A DNA stretch of 25,166 bases. Source: Phaeoceros laevis. Lineage: Eukaryota > Anthocerotophyta > Anthocerotopsida > Notothyladales. Of the stretch, positions 10,191 to 19,708 are shown piece after piece; the first letter of the stretch is position 1, and each line of letters begins with the position of its first letter. Under the pieces are notes generated by a model, which was not told the origin of the DNA, searched no databases, and saw nothing but the letters and a program-made list of their open reading frames with translations. The DNA lies in contig JBNGIQ010005407.1 in assembly GCA_049999765.1 (NCBI GenBank), forward strand, positions 1-25,166, in the 5' to 3' direction. A program made the translations under genes and the position numbers.

Positions 10191-10248
10191 CCATGAATCG
10201 CAGCTGCCTGCCATACATAGCCACCATGTACATCAGACTGCCCTGCTG
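9400..10248. repeat. Direct duplication inside the decayed PPR gene
   Basis: About 9400-9730 and about 9855-10248 are homologous along their whole length. Shared parts are 'acaaaagcctggctgaatgc', a 'gtagtcaggc' block, 'actttgtattcatagctatg', 'gatccctcaatgcag' and 'catacatagcc'. Some of the shared sequence is not found in the intact PPR paralogs, so the duplication followed the decay. The second copy is longer through several small insertions. Confidence 0.75.
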
Positions 10249-10250
10249 TA

Positions 10251-11230
10251 GTGCCCAGGACTCTCGGAGCGTCCATAGAGCCAGTTGTACTACCTCTGCC
10301 CCACGAACACCTGCCTTATGCACGGTCCCCCCAGCTCCCGCCCAGCCGCCCTGGGTACCTGCCACCTTGCATCCAACAGCGCGTTGCATCCACCACCAAC
10401 TACCAAGCAATAAATCCGCGCCGGCCACCTGCCTTACTAGCTCTCTCTCGCAACAACAACAATTCTCTCATAGTCCAGCAATCACCTCCAGCAGCCCCAG
10501 TACGTCTGGCAGGTCCCCGCTATGGAGACCACACCGCCACACCACCCCTGGTCGATACGAAAGCGAGGCGAATCCCAGACAAGCAGCTTCTCAGTCGTCT
10601 GAGAAAACTTGGACCACGACATTTGGGAACACATTTTGCAATGCTCCTCAAGAGTTGCGGACTACTGCGCTTTGCTCTCACTACTACAACTAATACGTCT
10701 ATGCCGCAATGCTCTAGCAGTCCATGAATCTTAGTTAGAGCGAATTTTAGTTAGGACGAATATTTTAGTTAGGACGAATCTTAGTTAGGACGAATCTTAA
10801 TTAGGACGAATCGTAATTAGGACGAAAGTGTCTCGAATTACACCACTATACTCAAATTCATGGATTCATTCAGGTGTTACTTTTCTGTGCCTCCTGTCAG
10901 CATGTTCCAGTGTTCGTGGAGGAGCTGTGCATGAAGGGAAGCAGCTGCTCCATGCACAGACCGAAGAGCACGGACTGCAAAAAGATGTGGCTGTATGTGG
11001 CACCTTGGTCAACATGTATGCGAAGTATGGCAGTTTAGAGGATGCACGCACCTTGTTTGGCAGTCTTCCAGACCGAGATGATTGCAGGGTATGCGCAGCA
11101 AAGCATGGTTCAGGAAGCCCTTGATTTCTGAAATAGCATGCAAGAAGGTCTCTCGCCTCGAGCTCCAGAGTCTGTTATGTTTCTGTCCACGTTTGCAGAC
11201 ACACTTCATGAGCTGGGGTGTTGCTTGGAA
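10251..11230 (+). pseudogene. Broken PPR gene of a different subfamily
   Basis: Two blocks on the plus strand read as PPR protein. The first (about 10260-10690) is a proline- and serine-rich, leader-like stretch ending in H-F-A-M-L-L-K-S-C-G, typical of the first repeat of plant PLS proteins. The second (about 10868-11070) reads F-L-C-L-L-S-A-C, then E-G-K-Q-L-L-H-A, then L-V-N-M-Y-A-K-Y-G-S-L-E-D-A-R (L and S motifs). Just after, a shifted frame continues M-I-A-G-Y-A-Q-Q with E-A-L-D-F and then a TGA codon. The blocks are separated by a minisatellite. The wording of the repeats differs from the DYW:KP genes here, so this is another lineage. Frameshift, stop and missing C-terminus make it non-functional. 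Confidence 0.65.
10726..10823. repeat. 16-bp minisatellite, six units
   Basis: Six tandem units follow the consensus GAATCTTAGTTAGGAC, with lengths 16, 16, 18, 16, 16 and 16. A seventh partial unit (GAAA) ends the array. Variation is mild (AATTAGG in the last two units). The array lies between the two halves of a broken PPR gene. Confidence 0.9.
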
Positions 11231-11698
11231 AGCTTCCGCGAGGACTTGCAACTAAGTCTTTTGACCATTGTGATTGTCTTGCCCTTGGGGAGGTGAAGAC
11301 ATTCTTTGTGGTTCTTTTTATGCGGGACCGGGTAGATTCGGGACGGCCTCAGCTTGGTGAGGCTCCGACTGACCACTTAGCATAGTCGGAGAGGTTGCGG
11401 ACAACTTGCTCGTTCAGTAGCCGAGCAATTTGGCCAGGAACAAGGCACAACTTATGGTGGTGCACCGGTTCGATCAAGCGGGAAGTCGTCAAGTACATAG
11501 GGGTGCCTAAGGTGAAAGGGAGGTTCTTCCTTGGTGTATTGTAGTGCGATCGCGTAGCCTCTGAGCTCGAGAGTCCAATAGGAAGAATTGTGAATCTTGC
11601 CTGGACTTGATATTGAAGCAGAGGGGTGTCGATGTTTTGACGTTTATGTTGTTGTTGTGCAGATCCTGTATGAAGTGTCACGCCTCACGAGGAAGAAA
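11231..11698. other. Spacer upstream of the kinase; possible leader exon
   Basis: I recognise no protein here. A good splice-acceptor context (T/G-rich tract then GCAG) ends at 11662. From there the frame is open and in phase with the kinase ATG at 11699 (I-L-Y-E-V-S-R-L-T-R-K-K before the Met). An upstream 5' exon is therefore possible; I cannot identify its donor. Confidence 0.35.
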
Positions 11699-14472
11699 AT
11701 GTCGTGGGACTCCCCATCGGACAAGATTCAGGGCTCCCTTGGCCTTACTGTTAAGTTGTTGTACTGCGCCAGTCAGGGGGATAAGGAAGCTGTTAAAATG
11801 GTTTTGGCTGAAGGAGCATCAGTTGATGCCTCTGACTACGACAAAAGAACAGCCCTTCATCTGGCTGCCTGTGGAGGTCATGCTCATGTCATAGAATTGC
11901 TGCTTGAGCACAACGCTTTCATTAATCCGCGCGATCGTTGGGGACGAACTGTTAGTTGCATTCTTACACCACTTTATTCTGAACTTGTGGGTTGTGTGAA
12001 CATATGATCTGGAGAGAGAGTAGATAAGTAACTGTTGGTTCTTCCTTGCAGCCCCTAGCGGATGCGCAACGTTACAACTTTGAGGAAGTCTGCATCCTTT
12101 TGGAACAAAATGGTGGCTGTGTTCGTCTTTAATCTTTAACCTTGTTTGCATTTCGTGCGCCATTGGTGACTCAAGTATCTGACATGCATGCTTCAATCCA
12201 GCTTTGACTGCACTGTGTGTACCCATCATGGTCTAGCTCTGCGTGGTCCATGTGGAGCAACCTCTGTTGTTCTATCTGAGCTTTATGTTTTCACCTGTGT
12301 TGTTATTTCTAGGTGAAGACATTAGGTTATGAGCCCTCAGCTCCGCCAGGTGCTGATTGGGAAATTGACTCTTCGGAACTTCATCGTATGAGTAGCCAGC
12401 CCATAGGGAAGGTAAACTGCATCGCAAATCTGGACTAGCTAGCTGTTTTGCTGGTAATGTGTCCAGCTGTTTTTTGGAGGAGTAACTATACTTGCTATGG
12501 CAGTCTTGAGCTTTATAGGTTGCTGTTGTCAGGAAGGAGTTTTTGTGTCTAGTGTGCTCTGCTGTTGAATAGCCCCGCTGTTTCCACATTGTAGGGTGCT
12601 TCTGGTGAAGTGCACATTGTGAATTGGCGAGGTACTAGAGTTGCAGCTAAGACTATCATCAGCTCATTAAATTCGGATCCTAAAGTTAGGTAAGAGCTAG
12701 GCACCTTAATGTTGGCATTTGTGGGCATGCAATTTGTAGTACATTAACTCGTGAACATTCAGCTTATAATCTTTGTATTATGCACAGGAGCGAGTTTATT
12801 GGGGAGTTAGCTTTACTGCAAAAGCTTAGACATCCTAATATTGTTCAGTTCCTGGGTGCAGTCACCAAGAGTGACCCTCTAGTTATTGTGACCGAGTATC
12901 TTCCAAGGGTCGGTCCTTATGCCAATCATATTATGGGTTAACAAGGCTAAGTTGTCTGCCAGACTGACTTGGCTTGTCTGGTGGTCAATGTTTGTTGCTG
13001 CTGCAGGGTGATTTGTACAGAATTCTGCAAAAGTGTGGTCGACTTAGTGCTGCCCAAGCCATTCGATTTGCTCTTGATATTGCCCGGTGTGTGTCTGTTC
13101 TTTGTGTGGAGCTTTTAGCAAATCTACTTACTCCTGTGACGATTCGGGGTTGTTTGTTTGGTGTCATGCGTCTATTGTATGCTGATTTTGTGGGAATTGT
13201 GACAATGTATTATCTTGGTTTTGCAGTGGTATGAACTATCTTCACGAGCACAAGCCTGATCCAATTTTGCACCGCGATTTAAAACCTAGGTGGGATATGG
13301 AATTTGGTAAAGTTTCAGGCGTTGCAAGTGACATTGAGCTGAATTAGGTGCTGAAACTCCGCTGTTTTCCTTCGATGTAACATTTGTCTTCTTTTCTGCA
13401 CAGAAATCTGCTGCAGGACGAAGCAGGTCATCTGAAGGTTGCAGATTTTGGACTTGGAAAACTTGTAGAGACGAAGGAATTCTTGCATGAGGTGTACAAG
13501 ATGACTGGAGAGACAGGATCCTGTTAAGTGTCCCCTATTTAGTTTGTTTGTGTCCCAATGTCTTTCTGTTTAGGTTCCTTTCTGGTCAGCTTAGCAATCA
13601 GGAATATCTTCAGTATGTGTATCCACCAAATAGACATGAGTCGGTTAATCTGTTGCCGTATCTTCAACATGCATCTCTTTTGTGACCCTTTGATGACGTT
13701 TTCACAGACAGGTACATGGCCCCTGAAGTGTTCAAACACGAAGTTTATGACAAGAGCGTGGATGTATTTTCATTTGGCATTGTGGTGCACGAGGTACTGA
13801 TTATTTACCCTCCAGCTCCCTGTTAAAAAATCCGAAGACAGTTTGCTGACCAACGTGAATGTACTATTACTGATGGAACTGCCACAAGTCTGTAGCACGT
13901 GCTCTAGCTTGCACTATCCCACCATCTAATAGCTATGAGGAATGCTGATCTCGGTGACTTCTACAAACTGATGCATGGTTGCTGGGGCTCCTTTTTGGCA
14001 GATGTTTGAAGGACAAACTTCATACTGTTCTCAATTGCCTCAGCAGTTAGCGAAGGCCAGGGCTCTTGAAAATCTGAGGCCTACTTTTACTGTCAGCAAT
14101 TATCCCGACAGCATCAAAGAGTCTGTCTCCACCCACAACAGCCTGTGCTCACTTTGGCTGAGTGTTCCATTGTGCTAGCATAGAAGTCAGTTTTAAATTT
14201 AGATGTCTCTATGTGGTACGCAAGCTAATTTAAAGCATTGTGCAGCTGACGGGTATTACGATATGTGTGCGAGTGAGGTAGCAGTTGATGGATGTGTGCA
14301 TCTGTGTATCTCCTTGATCAACGTTGTTTGTTTGGACAGGTTATTGGCCGAGTGTTGGGATCAAGAGCCTACCAAAAGGCCAACATTTGCTGACATTATC
14401 TTGCGTCTAGAAGATGCAGAGAGGTCATTGATCCGCTGTAATTTGCATAAGTGTGGGTGCACCATTTGTTGA
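11699..14472 (+). CDS. Ankyrin-repeat, Raf-like (ILK/VIK-type) protein kinase
   Basis: Eleven exons give a 411-residue protein: 11699-11950, 12052-12120, 12313-12411, 12595-12689, 12788-12908, 13007-13086, 13227-13289, 13404-13522, 13708-13793, 14002-14120 and 14340-14472. All introns are GT-AG and all phases agree. Ankyrin repeats occupy about residues 14-107 (T-A-L-H-L-A-A-C-G-G). The kinase domain follows, with the glycine loop I-G-K-G-A-S-G-E-V (138-146), K159 in V-A-A-K, H-R-D with D256, D-F-G with D274 and A-P-E (304-306). All catalytic residues are present, so it should phosphorylate Ser/Thr (or dual) substrates. The layout matches the plant integrin-linked-kinase-like C1 Raf group, which includes Arabidopsis VIK, a family linked to sugar transport, hormone and stress signalling. 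The C-terminus ends C-T-I-C, a possible prenylation box. An upstream exon, or a different 3' exon reaching past 14472, is possible. Confidence 0.85.
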
Positions 14473-15599
14473 TCGAGGTTTTGGAGCTTTCTGGTTTACA
14501 GGTTGTGCTGCCTAGGTTATTACCACTACCAGGACTTCTACAGAGTCATTGTTAACCCTGGATCACGGCTGGGATTGGGTTCAGCTAACGATGCCTCCAC
14601 AAATCCAAAGACCAGTCAGAGAGCTTCCCATGCGAGCTGATGCACTACAGTCTGAATCTTGTGTTGGGAAGTGTCGCTTGAACTGCCATACCAAATATGG
14701 AGGCCAAAAGCAATTGGGTGCCAGCTTGAAGTCTCAGCATATCGACTGCATCATACCTGCTAACTCTGGCAGCTGCTATGCTCTCATCTCCTGCAGCTTC
14801 ATATTGTCTCAGAAAATTCGTTTCATTGACTTATAATCACGTCACAAAACTGAGATATCTATTCTCTGGCATTGTGCTTGTTCAGAAAGGATTGTCGCCT
14901 ATGTCTCTTTGCGAGGCCCCTGTTAAGTACATTGTGAGGCCCACCGGCAGTAGCCGGGGTACCTATCTGTAAGGTTGATGCGAGGCTGGTGTTCGGCAAT
15001 CTGAGAGGCGAAGCAGATGTTGGCTGGGATCTCGAGTGGAATATGGCAAATCGAAGCATCCGAGCCAGAGTTGGTGGGCAATTACGTGGCTAGTTATATG
15101 TTCATGGTCTGTATACATACCTTACCATCACCTACGTAACATGCGCATTCGAGACACGCTTTACCCGACGGATTGTGGTCGACTTAAACTCATTGCCCTC
15201 AAAATTATCTCAGTGAGGGTGACGTTATTTATGTCGAAGGTCCTCAAAAACTTAGCCTTTCGCAGGCTTTTGTGTAACGTAAAGAGGGCGTCCAAGCAGC
15301 TGTTCCCAAGTCGCTGGTTGATGGAAGACTGTAACGAGGGAGGGGCGGACTGCAGAAGGCCGTAGCAGAGCATGCCGGGTTGCTGCACGGAGGCCTAGGG
15401 CGGCTTGATGCAGCTAGCAGGCGCTAGCGGCCCCTACACGACCCTAGGGCGTCTGTGGTACGCAAGTACCCAGTCAATCACTTGAAATAACCTTCCTTCC
15501 ATCCCTACAGGGCAGGGCGGGCAGCTGATACGCAGGTGCAGGTACCCACTTGCAATTTGGTAGAGGGGGCAGAGCCCAAGCATATCTACCAATAGCCGC
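14473..15599. other. Intergenic stretch with no recognised gene
   Basis: This probably holds the 3' untranslated region of the kinase at its start. A serine- and threonine-rich open piece near 14560-14635 (in frame up to a TGA) could be an alternative terminal exon if the last intron were spliced differently; I have no evidence for it. Otherwise no protein, RNA or repeat motif is evident. Confidence 0.4.
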
Positions 15600-15775
15600 A
15601 TTTGCTGCGACCCAGCAGCCTGCAGTCCCGCTGACGCATGCCCATGCCGCCACAGCACAAAACAGCAGCATTGTCCGCTCCCATGGATCCGAAAACAGGC
15701 CTACCTCCAACTTTGCCTCTGCCCTGCCCCAGTATGAAGTCCAAGAGGAGTTCTTGGACACTGAGGAACCACCTA
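15600..15775 (-). repeat. 3'-flank module shared by PPR loci (copy 2)
   Basis: Read on the minus strand this matches the module at 490-730: the 'ccatgggagcgga' block, the 'ctgctgttttgtg' block and the 'caaagttggagg' block appear in matching order. It lies 160-335 bp beyond the stop codon of the PPR gene at 15935-18457, the same relative position as the other copies. Confidence 0.6.
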
Positions 15776-15934
15776 CCTATTTATGCAAATTTTCCAACAG
15801 CGCCATTTCATCCTTAAGTACTTGTTTGAAATTCTGGGAGACGACGTGCTTTGCAGAGCTGCCATAAACTGCCCAGTGCGTGACCAACGGAAGGCATGCG
15901 CTGGAACTGATTCAGTTGGCAATTTTCTTCTGGC

Positions 15935-18457
15935 TCAATGTCGACCCTTACAGCTACAGGACCCTGCTTGGAAGCGATGCACACGGTGTGCGTCCCGTAC
16001 AACGATGTCCCTCTTTTCCATCCTTGACATAATCTCGGTGGAAGAGTGGCAGTCCCTGCACATACGCAGGTTTTTCGTTACCACCAGAGGTGTGCCGTCA
16101 GGAGTGTTCAAGAGACCAAACGCCAAAGCTAGCTTCTCAGCATGCCCNNNNNNNNNNGCCAAAGCTAGCTTCTCAGCATGCCCACACAGTTGATCTTCCT
16201 TCTCCTTCTCAGACACTGGCTTCAACACCAGCTTGGTGTCTGGTACATGGTTCCCTTCCTCCTTCAAACGTTCATTTGTGCTCCTAACCTTGCATGAGAT
16301 GATGTCATTCCTTTCTTCTCCCACAACAAATGTATGAACCTGCTTGTCCACCTCAATCCCTGCCACTGCAGGTTTCTTCTTAGCACCTGCCAACTTTCTC
16401 AAACTTTCGATTCTATCTACATCCGCCCACCTGTCTGCATCTGCGTACATATTGCCCATGAGCACATATGCAGAGGCATGCTGAGGATCCAGCTCAACAA
16501 GACTTTCAAAACACCGTGTTCCCCGCTCTATATCCCCATGACTCTTGCAGGCATTCAGCAATGACGTCAACCCAACAGCATCGTTTTCACACCCAGCTGA
16601 TTTCAGCACCTTCTCCGCCTCACATAAATGGCCCGCCCGCCCAAGAAGATCAACCATGCACACATAATGCTCAGTAGTCGGGTCGAGGCCATACTGCTTC
16701 ACCATGGCATCAAAATAATGTCGACCCCTACTGACCAGACCCCCATTACTGCATGCTACAAGAAGGCAAGTAAACGTGGTGTCATTAGGCTGAACACCAG
16801 CCAGCATCATCTCTTCGAAACAGGCTGTAGCCTTGTGGCCTTCATTGTTTCTACCATACCCATTAATCATGGCAGTCCAAGTTACCGCATCCCTTGTGGA
16901 CAGATTGTCAAACACTTTCTGTGCGTCTTCCAACTGGCCACATTTTGCATACATATTTACCAGGCAATTTCCCAGTACCACGTCACCTTCAAGTCCTCTT
17001 TTTACGATCCCTGCGTGCAGCTGCCTGCCCTGTTGTAGAGCACCAGCACTTGTACAAGCCTTCAGGAGGCAAGCAAACGTCACACTGTTTGCTAAAATCA
17101 GGCCTTCCTGCTCCATCCGTGCATACAATTCGAGCGCCTGAGGACAGAGCCCGTGCTCAGCATACCCATTAATCAAGGCAGTCCATGTTACTGCATTCCT
17201 TGTGGCCAGGCTGTCAAACACTTTGCGTGCATCTTCCAACTGGCCACATTTTGCGTACATATTTACGAGACAATTGCCCAGCACTATGTTACCTTCAAGC
17301 AGTTCTCTTTTTACGATTATAGAATGCAGCTGCCGGCCCTGCTCGACAGCACCAGCACTTGCACAAGCCTTGAGGAGGCAAGCAAACGTAACACTGTTTG
17401 CTAGAATCAGGCCTTCCTGGTCCATGCTTGAGTACAATGCGAGAGCCTGGGGAGCAAGCCCTTGCTCAGCATACCCATTAATCATGGCAGTCCATGTTAC
17501 CGCATTCCTTGTGGCCAAACTGTCAAACAGCTTGCGTGCATCTTCCAACTGGCCACATTTTGCATACATGTCCACCAGGCAGTTGCAAACAAAAGAGTTA
17601 GGCTGGATGCCACTCTCCAACACATCAGCGTGCACCTCCCTGCCAGATTGCACATCTTCCGCTCTTGCACAAGCTTGCAGGGTAGCAACAAAAATGTGAC
17701 TATTTGCCTCCAAACCTGAGCTGCGCATCTCATTGTACAGTTGAATGGCCTGACTAGGTTTCCCTTGTGTAGCATGTGCAGAGATAATGGAAAACCACAT
17801 GTGGACTGATGGTTTGGCCACCCTTGAGAACACCTGCATTGCCTCCTGTAAGCGGCCTTGCCATGCATACATGCGCAAAAGATGGTTTCCCAAAAATGCA
17901 TTCGATTCGTACCCAAGTTTGACAGTTAGATCATCAAGTCGACGCCCCAACACCAGATTGTTTTCAGCCCCGCATCTCCGGATGACTGTGTACAGCAGAG
18001 AGGTGGGCACAGGAGATTGTGTCTCCGCCAAGACGGTCAAAGCGGCAACTGCTCGACTTAGCTGCCCATGCTCACAAAGTTCTTCGATTACAGCCTGAGC
18101 CGTTCCGTACCCTTGGCACTCTGGCACCGTCGGAGCGGCAGCATCATGATGCAACAAGGGGTTGGACGTAGGCTGAGCAGACCGTCCAACCTGCTTGTCC
18201 AAGACGGCCAGCATCGCATCCACCCAGTCAGGCTTGTAGAAGTTGGCCAGCCATAGGGGCTCCTTGGACTCCTTGTGCCTGAAGTCGGGAGAGCGGGCGC
18301 TCGTCTTGTTCGTCCTGCAGTCCCACCACAATGTGGGGTCCAAGACATACTGCCTCCACAACAACTCTTGCCGCTCTACTGCACTGCTATTGCCCGGTAA
18401 GCGTAGCTTGGCTGCTGTATGAACCCATTGCCTCAGAGGCACGCTCCAGCTCCTCAT
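15935..18457 (-). CDS. PLS-class PPR protein with E and DYW:KP-type domains
   Basis: This intronless minus-strand gene is a close paralog of 3544-6288 and 19709-22903, with the same role inferred (organelle RNA binding and editing). It has three P-L-S triplets (S motifs C-L-V-[DN]-M-Y-A-K-C-G), E1/E2 motifs, K-P-A in the PG-box position, H-A-E, C-R-D-C-H, C-S-C and the end K-G-R-H. A run of 10 N (16148-16157) interrupts the deaminase part. It is flanked by an exact 26-nt duplication, so the frame survives; collapsing the gap and one copy removes 36 nt (12 codons) and would leave 828 residues. The N-terminus is shortened: the leader ATG conserved in the paralogs (at 18506 here) is out of frame because of deletions around 18413-18440. 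The ATG at 18457 begins a frame that lacks the conserved C-S-C-L-A-A-K leader. Organelle targeting may therefore be lost or altered. Confidence 0.88.
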   Translation of the reverse strand: MRSWSVPLRQWVHTAAKLRLPGNSSAVERQELLWRQYVLDPTLWWDCRTNKTSARSPDFRHKESKEPLWLANFYKPDWVDAMLAVLDKQVGRSAQPTSNPLLHHDAAAPTVPECQGYGTAQAVIEELCEHGQLSRAVAALTVLAETQSPVPTSLLYTVIRRCGAENNLVLGRRLDDLTVKLGYESNAFLGNHLLRMYAWQGRLQEAMQVFSRVAKPSVHMWFSIISAHATQGKPSQAIQLYNEMRSSGLEANSHIFVATLQACARAEDVQSGREVHADVLESGIQPNSFVCNCLVDMYAKCGQLEDARKLFDSLATRNAVTWTAMINGYAEQGLAPQALALYSSMDQEGLILANSVTFACLLKACASAGAVEQGRQLHSIIVKRELLEGNIVLGNCLVNMYAKCGQLEDARKVFDSLATRNAVTWTALINGYAEHGLCPQALELYARMEQEGLILANSVTFACLLKACTSAGALQQGRQLHAGIVKRGLEGDVVLGNCLVNMYAKCGQLEDAQKVFDNLSTRDAVTWTAMINGYGRNNEGHKATACFEEMMLAGVQPNDTTFTCLLVACSNGGLVSRGRHYFDAMVKQYGLDPTTEHYVCMVDLLGRAGHLCEAEKVLKSAGCENDAVGLTSLLNACKSHGDIERGTRCFESLVELDPQHASAYVLMGNMYADADRWADVDRIESLRKLAGAKKKPAVAGIEVDKQVHTFVVGEERNDIISCKVRSTNERLKEEGNHVPDTKLVLKPVSEKEKEDQLCGHAEKLALXXXXGHAEKLALAFGLLNTPDGTPLVVTKNLRMCRDCHSSTEIMSRMEKRDIVVRDAHRVHRFQAGSCSCKGRH
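16122..16183. other. Assembly gap with unmerged overlap
   Basis: Ten N at 16148-16157 are bordered by the same 26 nt on each side (16122-16147 and 16158-16183). The duplicated piece encodes the region of the H-A-E deaminase motif and occurs once in each paralog. This is the mark of two contig ends that overlap but were joined with a fixed-size gap. Confidence 0.9.
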
Positions 18458-18459
18458 TG

Positions 18460-18650
18460 TTGTCCTGGCCCCCAGCAGTTGGCGTCCAAAACCGCTGATG
18501 TTGCATCCCGTTGGTGGTGCACAATTGTAGGTGGAGCAATTGCAGGGGTTTTTAGCAGTAGCAGTCCAGCGGGCATGCCCACCAGCTGTTTGGCATCCAA
18601 GACTGTAGATGCTGCATCGCGTTAGTGTGTGCGCGCCATTGCACGTGGAG
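18460..18650 (-). repeat. Tandem duplication of the PPR 5' leader
   Basis: The leader segment around 18465-18535 is repeated at about 18577-18650, with shared landmarks 'cagctgtttggcatccaa' versus 'cagcagttggcgtccaa', then 'gcatc[cg]cgtt[ga]'. The outer copy looks closer to the leader of the gene at 19709-22903 ('catgcccacca[ag]ctgtt'). In this outer copy the conserved ATG is followed by unrelated sequence. It suggests an unequal exchange between loci that may also have produced the frameshift at the start of this gene. Confidence 0.6.
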
Positions 18651-19379
18651 AAACGATGGTAGCGTCCGTCGCGGCTACCGCTTGATTTTCCCGCTGCCGG
18701 GCTCCTTGCTCTAAACAGAACCAGAAATCCTTTCCGTACCTTGAATTCTCATGTTCGAGTTTCCTACCAGATTTGACCAACTGCCAGTTTGCCAGGAGTT
18801 CAGATTAATAACATAACCTTCAAGTTGCCAGCAGCCCTCCAGAAAAAATTGCAGCCATGCCATATGCCATTTGTGGGAGTACATGTACAAGCAGAAATGT
18901 GCAGATGCCGCCCAACATTTTAGGGCAGCTTACAATACTCTAATTCACGGACCATTCTTGCCAGTAGCCCTCAAGAAAAATTGCAACGTTGCAACTTCTG
19001 GGTTACACGCAGAAATGTGCGTGATAGCGCCCAACATTTTAGGGCAGGTTGCGTATGCTAATTCAAGGATAACGTCTGCACGAGGTTTACCAGTTGCTAT
19101 GAAACTGTGACGGTCCTAACTCATCGTGCTCACAGGCCAGTGCAAGCTCGGATGGTATGATTTTACAATACACACGTCTTGATGCGTGCCTTTGAGCACT
19201 GGTTCTGATACCCTTCTCTGGTTTGCTGGTGTATCCGATCAAAACTGAATACATTTCGGCAGGCGCTGCAGTGATTGATGTTGGCACAATTCGACCCATC
19301 ACGAAGGGCAAGCTACAGACTGGTGGGTGATGTGGATTCTGATCGGGCCAGAGAAGATGCAGGATAGAATCCAATGAAG
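18651..19379. other. Intergenic stretch with a diverged tandem repeat
   Basis: No gene is recognised here. About 18826-18950 and 18958-19075 are diverged tandem copies that share 'ttgccag[ct]agccctc', 'gcagaaatgtgc', 'gcccaacattttagggcag' and 'ctaattca'. The period is about 130 bp. Their origin is unknown; no mobile-element ends are visible. Confidence 0.6.
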
Positions 19380-19470
19380 GATTTTCAGCCCTGGACATAT
19401 TCTCGGTGCTAGAGTGCCCGTCCCTGCACATCCGCAGGTTTTCGTTACCAGCAGAGGTGTGCCATGCCGT
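19380..19470 (-). pseudogene. Relic of a DYW domain
   Basis: On the minus strand a short piece reads T-P-L-L-V-T-K in one frame. A shifted frame then reads N-L-R-M-C-R-D-G-H-S-S-T-E-N-M-S-R. This is the zinc-motif region of the DYW domains in this window, with the second Cys changed to Gly and a frameshift in front. Only about 90 bp survive. It lies directly past the 3'-flank module of the gene at 19709-22903, so an older gene copy stood here. Confidence 0.75.
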
Positions 19471-19650
19471 GGACCAGGCATTCCCCATGCAGCCACAGCA
19501 CACCACAGCAGTCTGCTCACGTGGATCCGGAAAGAGACCAACCTCCAACTTTGCCTCTGACCTTGCCACGGTACGAAGTCCTTGAGGAGTTCTTGGACAG
19601 TCACACCAGTCAGCCATTTTGACGGGCTACCCTGAGTAACCACTGCCTAG
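19471..19650 (-). repeat. 3'-flank module shared by PPR loci (copy 3)
   Basis: This is the reverse complement of the module at 490-730, including the 'cagtggttactcagggtagc' block at the gene-proximal end. It lies 60-240 bp beyond the stop codon of the PPR gene at 19709-22903. Confidence 0.65.
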
Positions 19651-19708
19651 TGCGTAACCGACAGCAGGCAGGTGGTGGAACTGCTTCAGTTGGCAATTTT
19701 CTTCATGC

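Noticed and set aside
11349-11681. 110-codon minus-strand frame upstream of the kinase
   Set aside because: I considered a retroelement fragment, but no gag, protease or reverse transcriptase motif is visible and a second frame is equally open.
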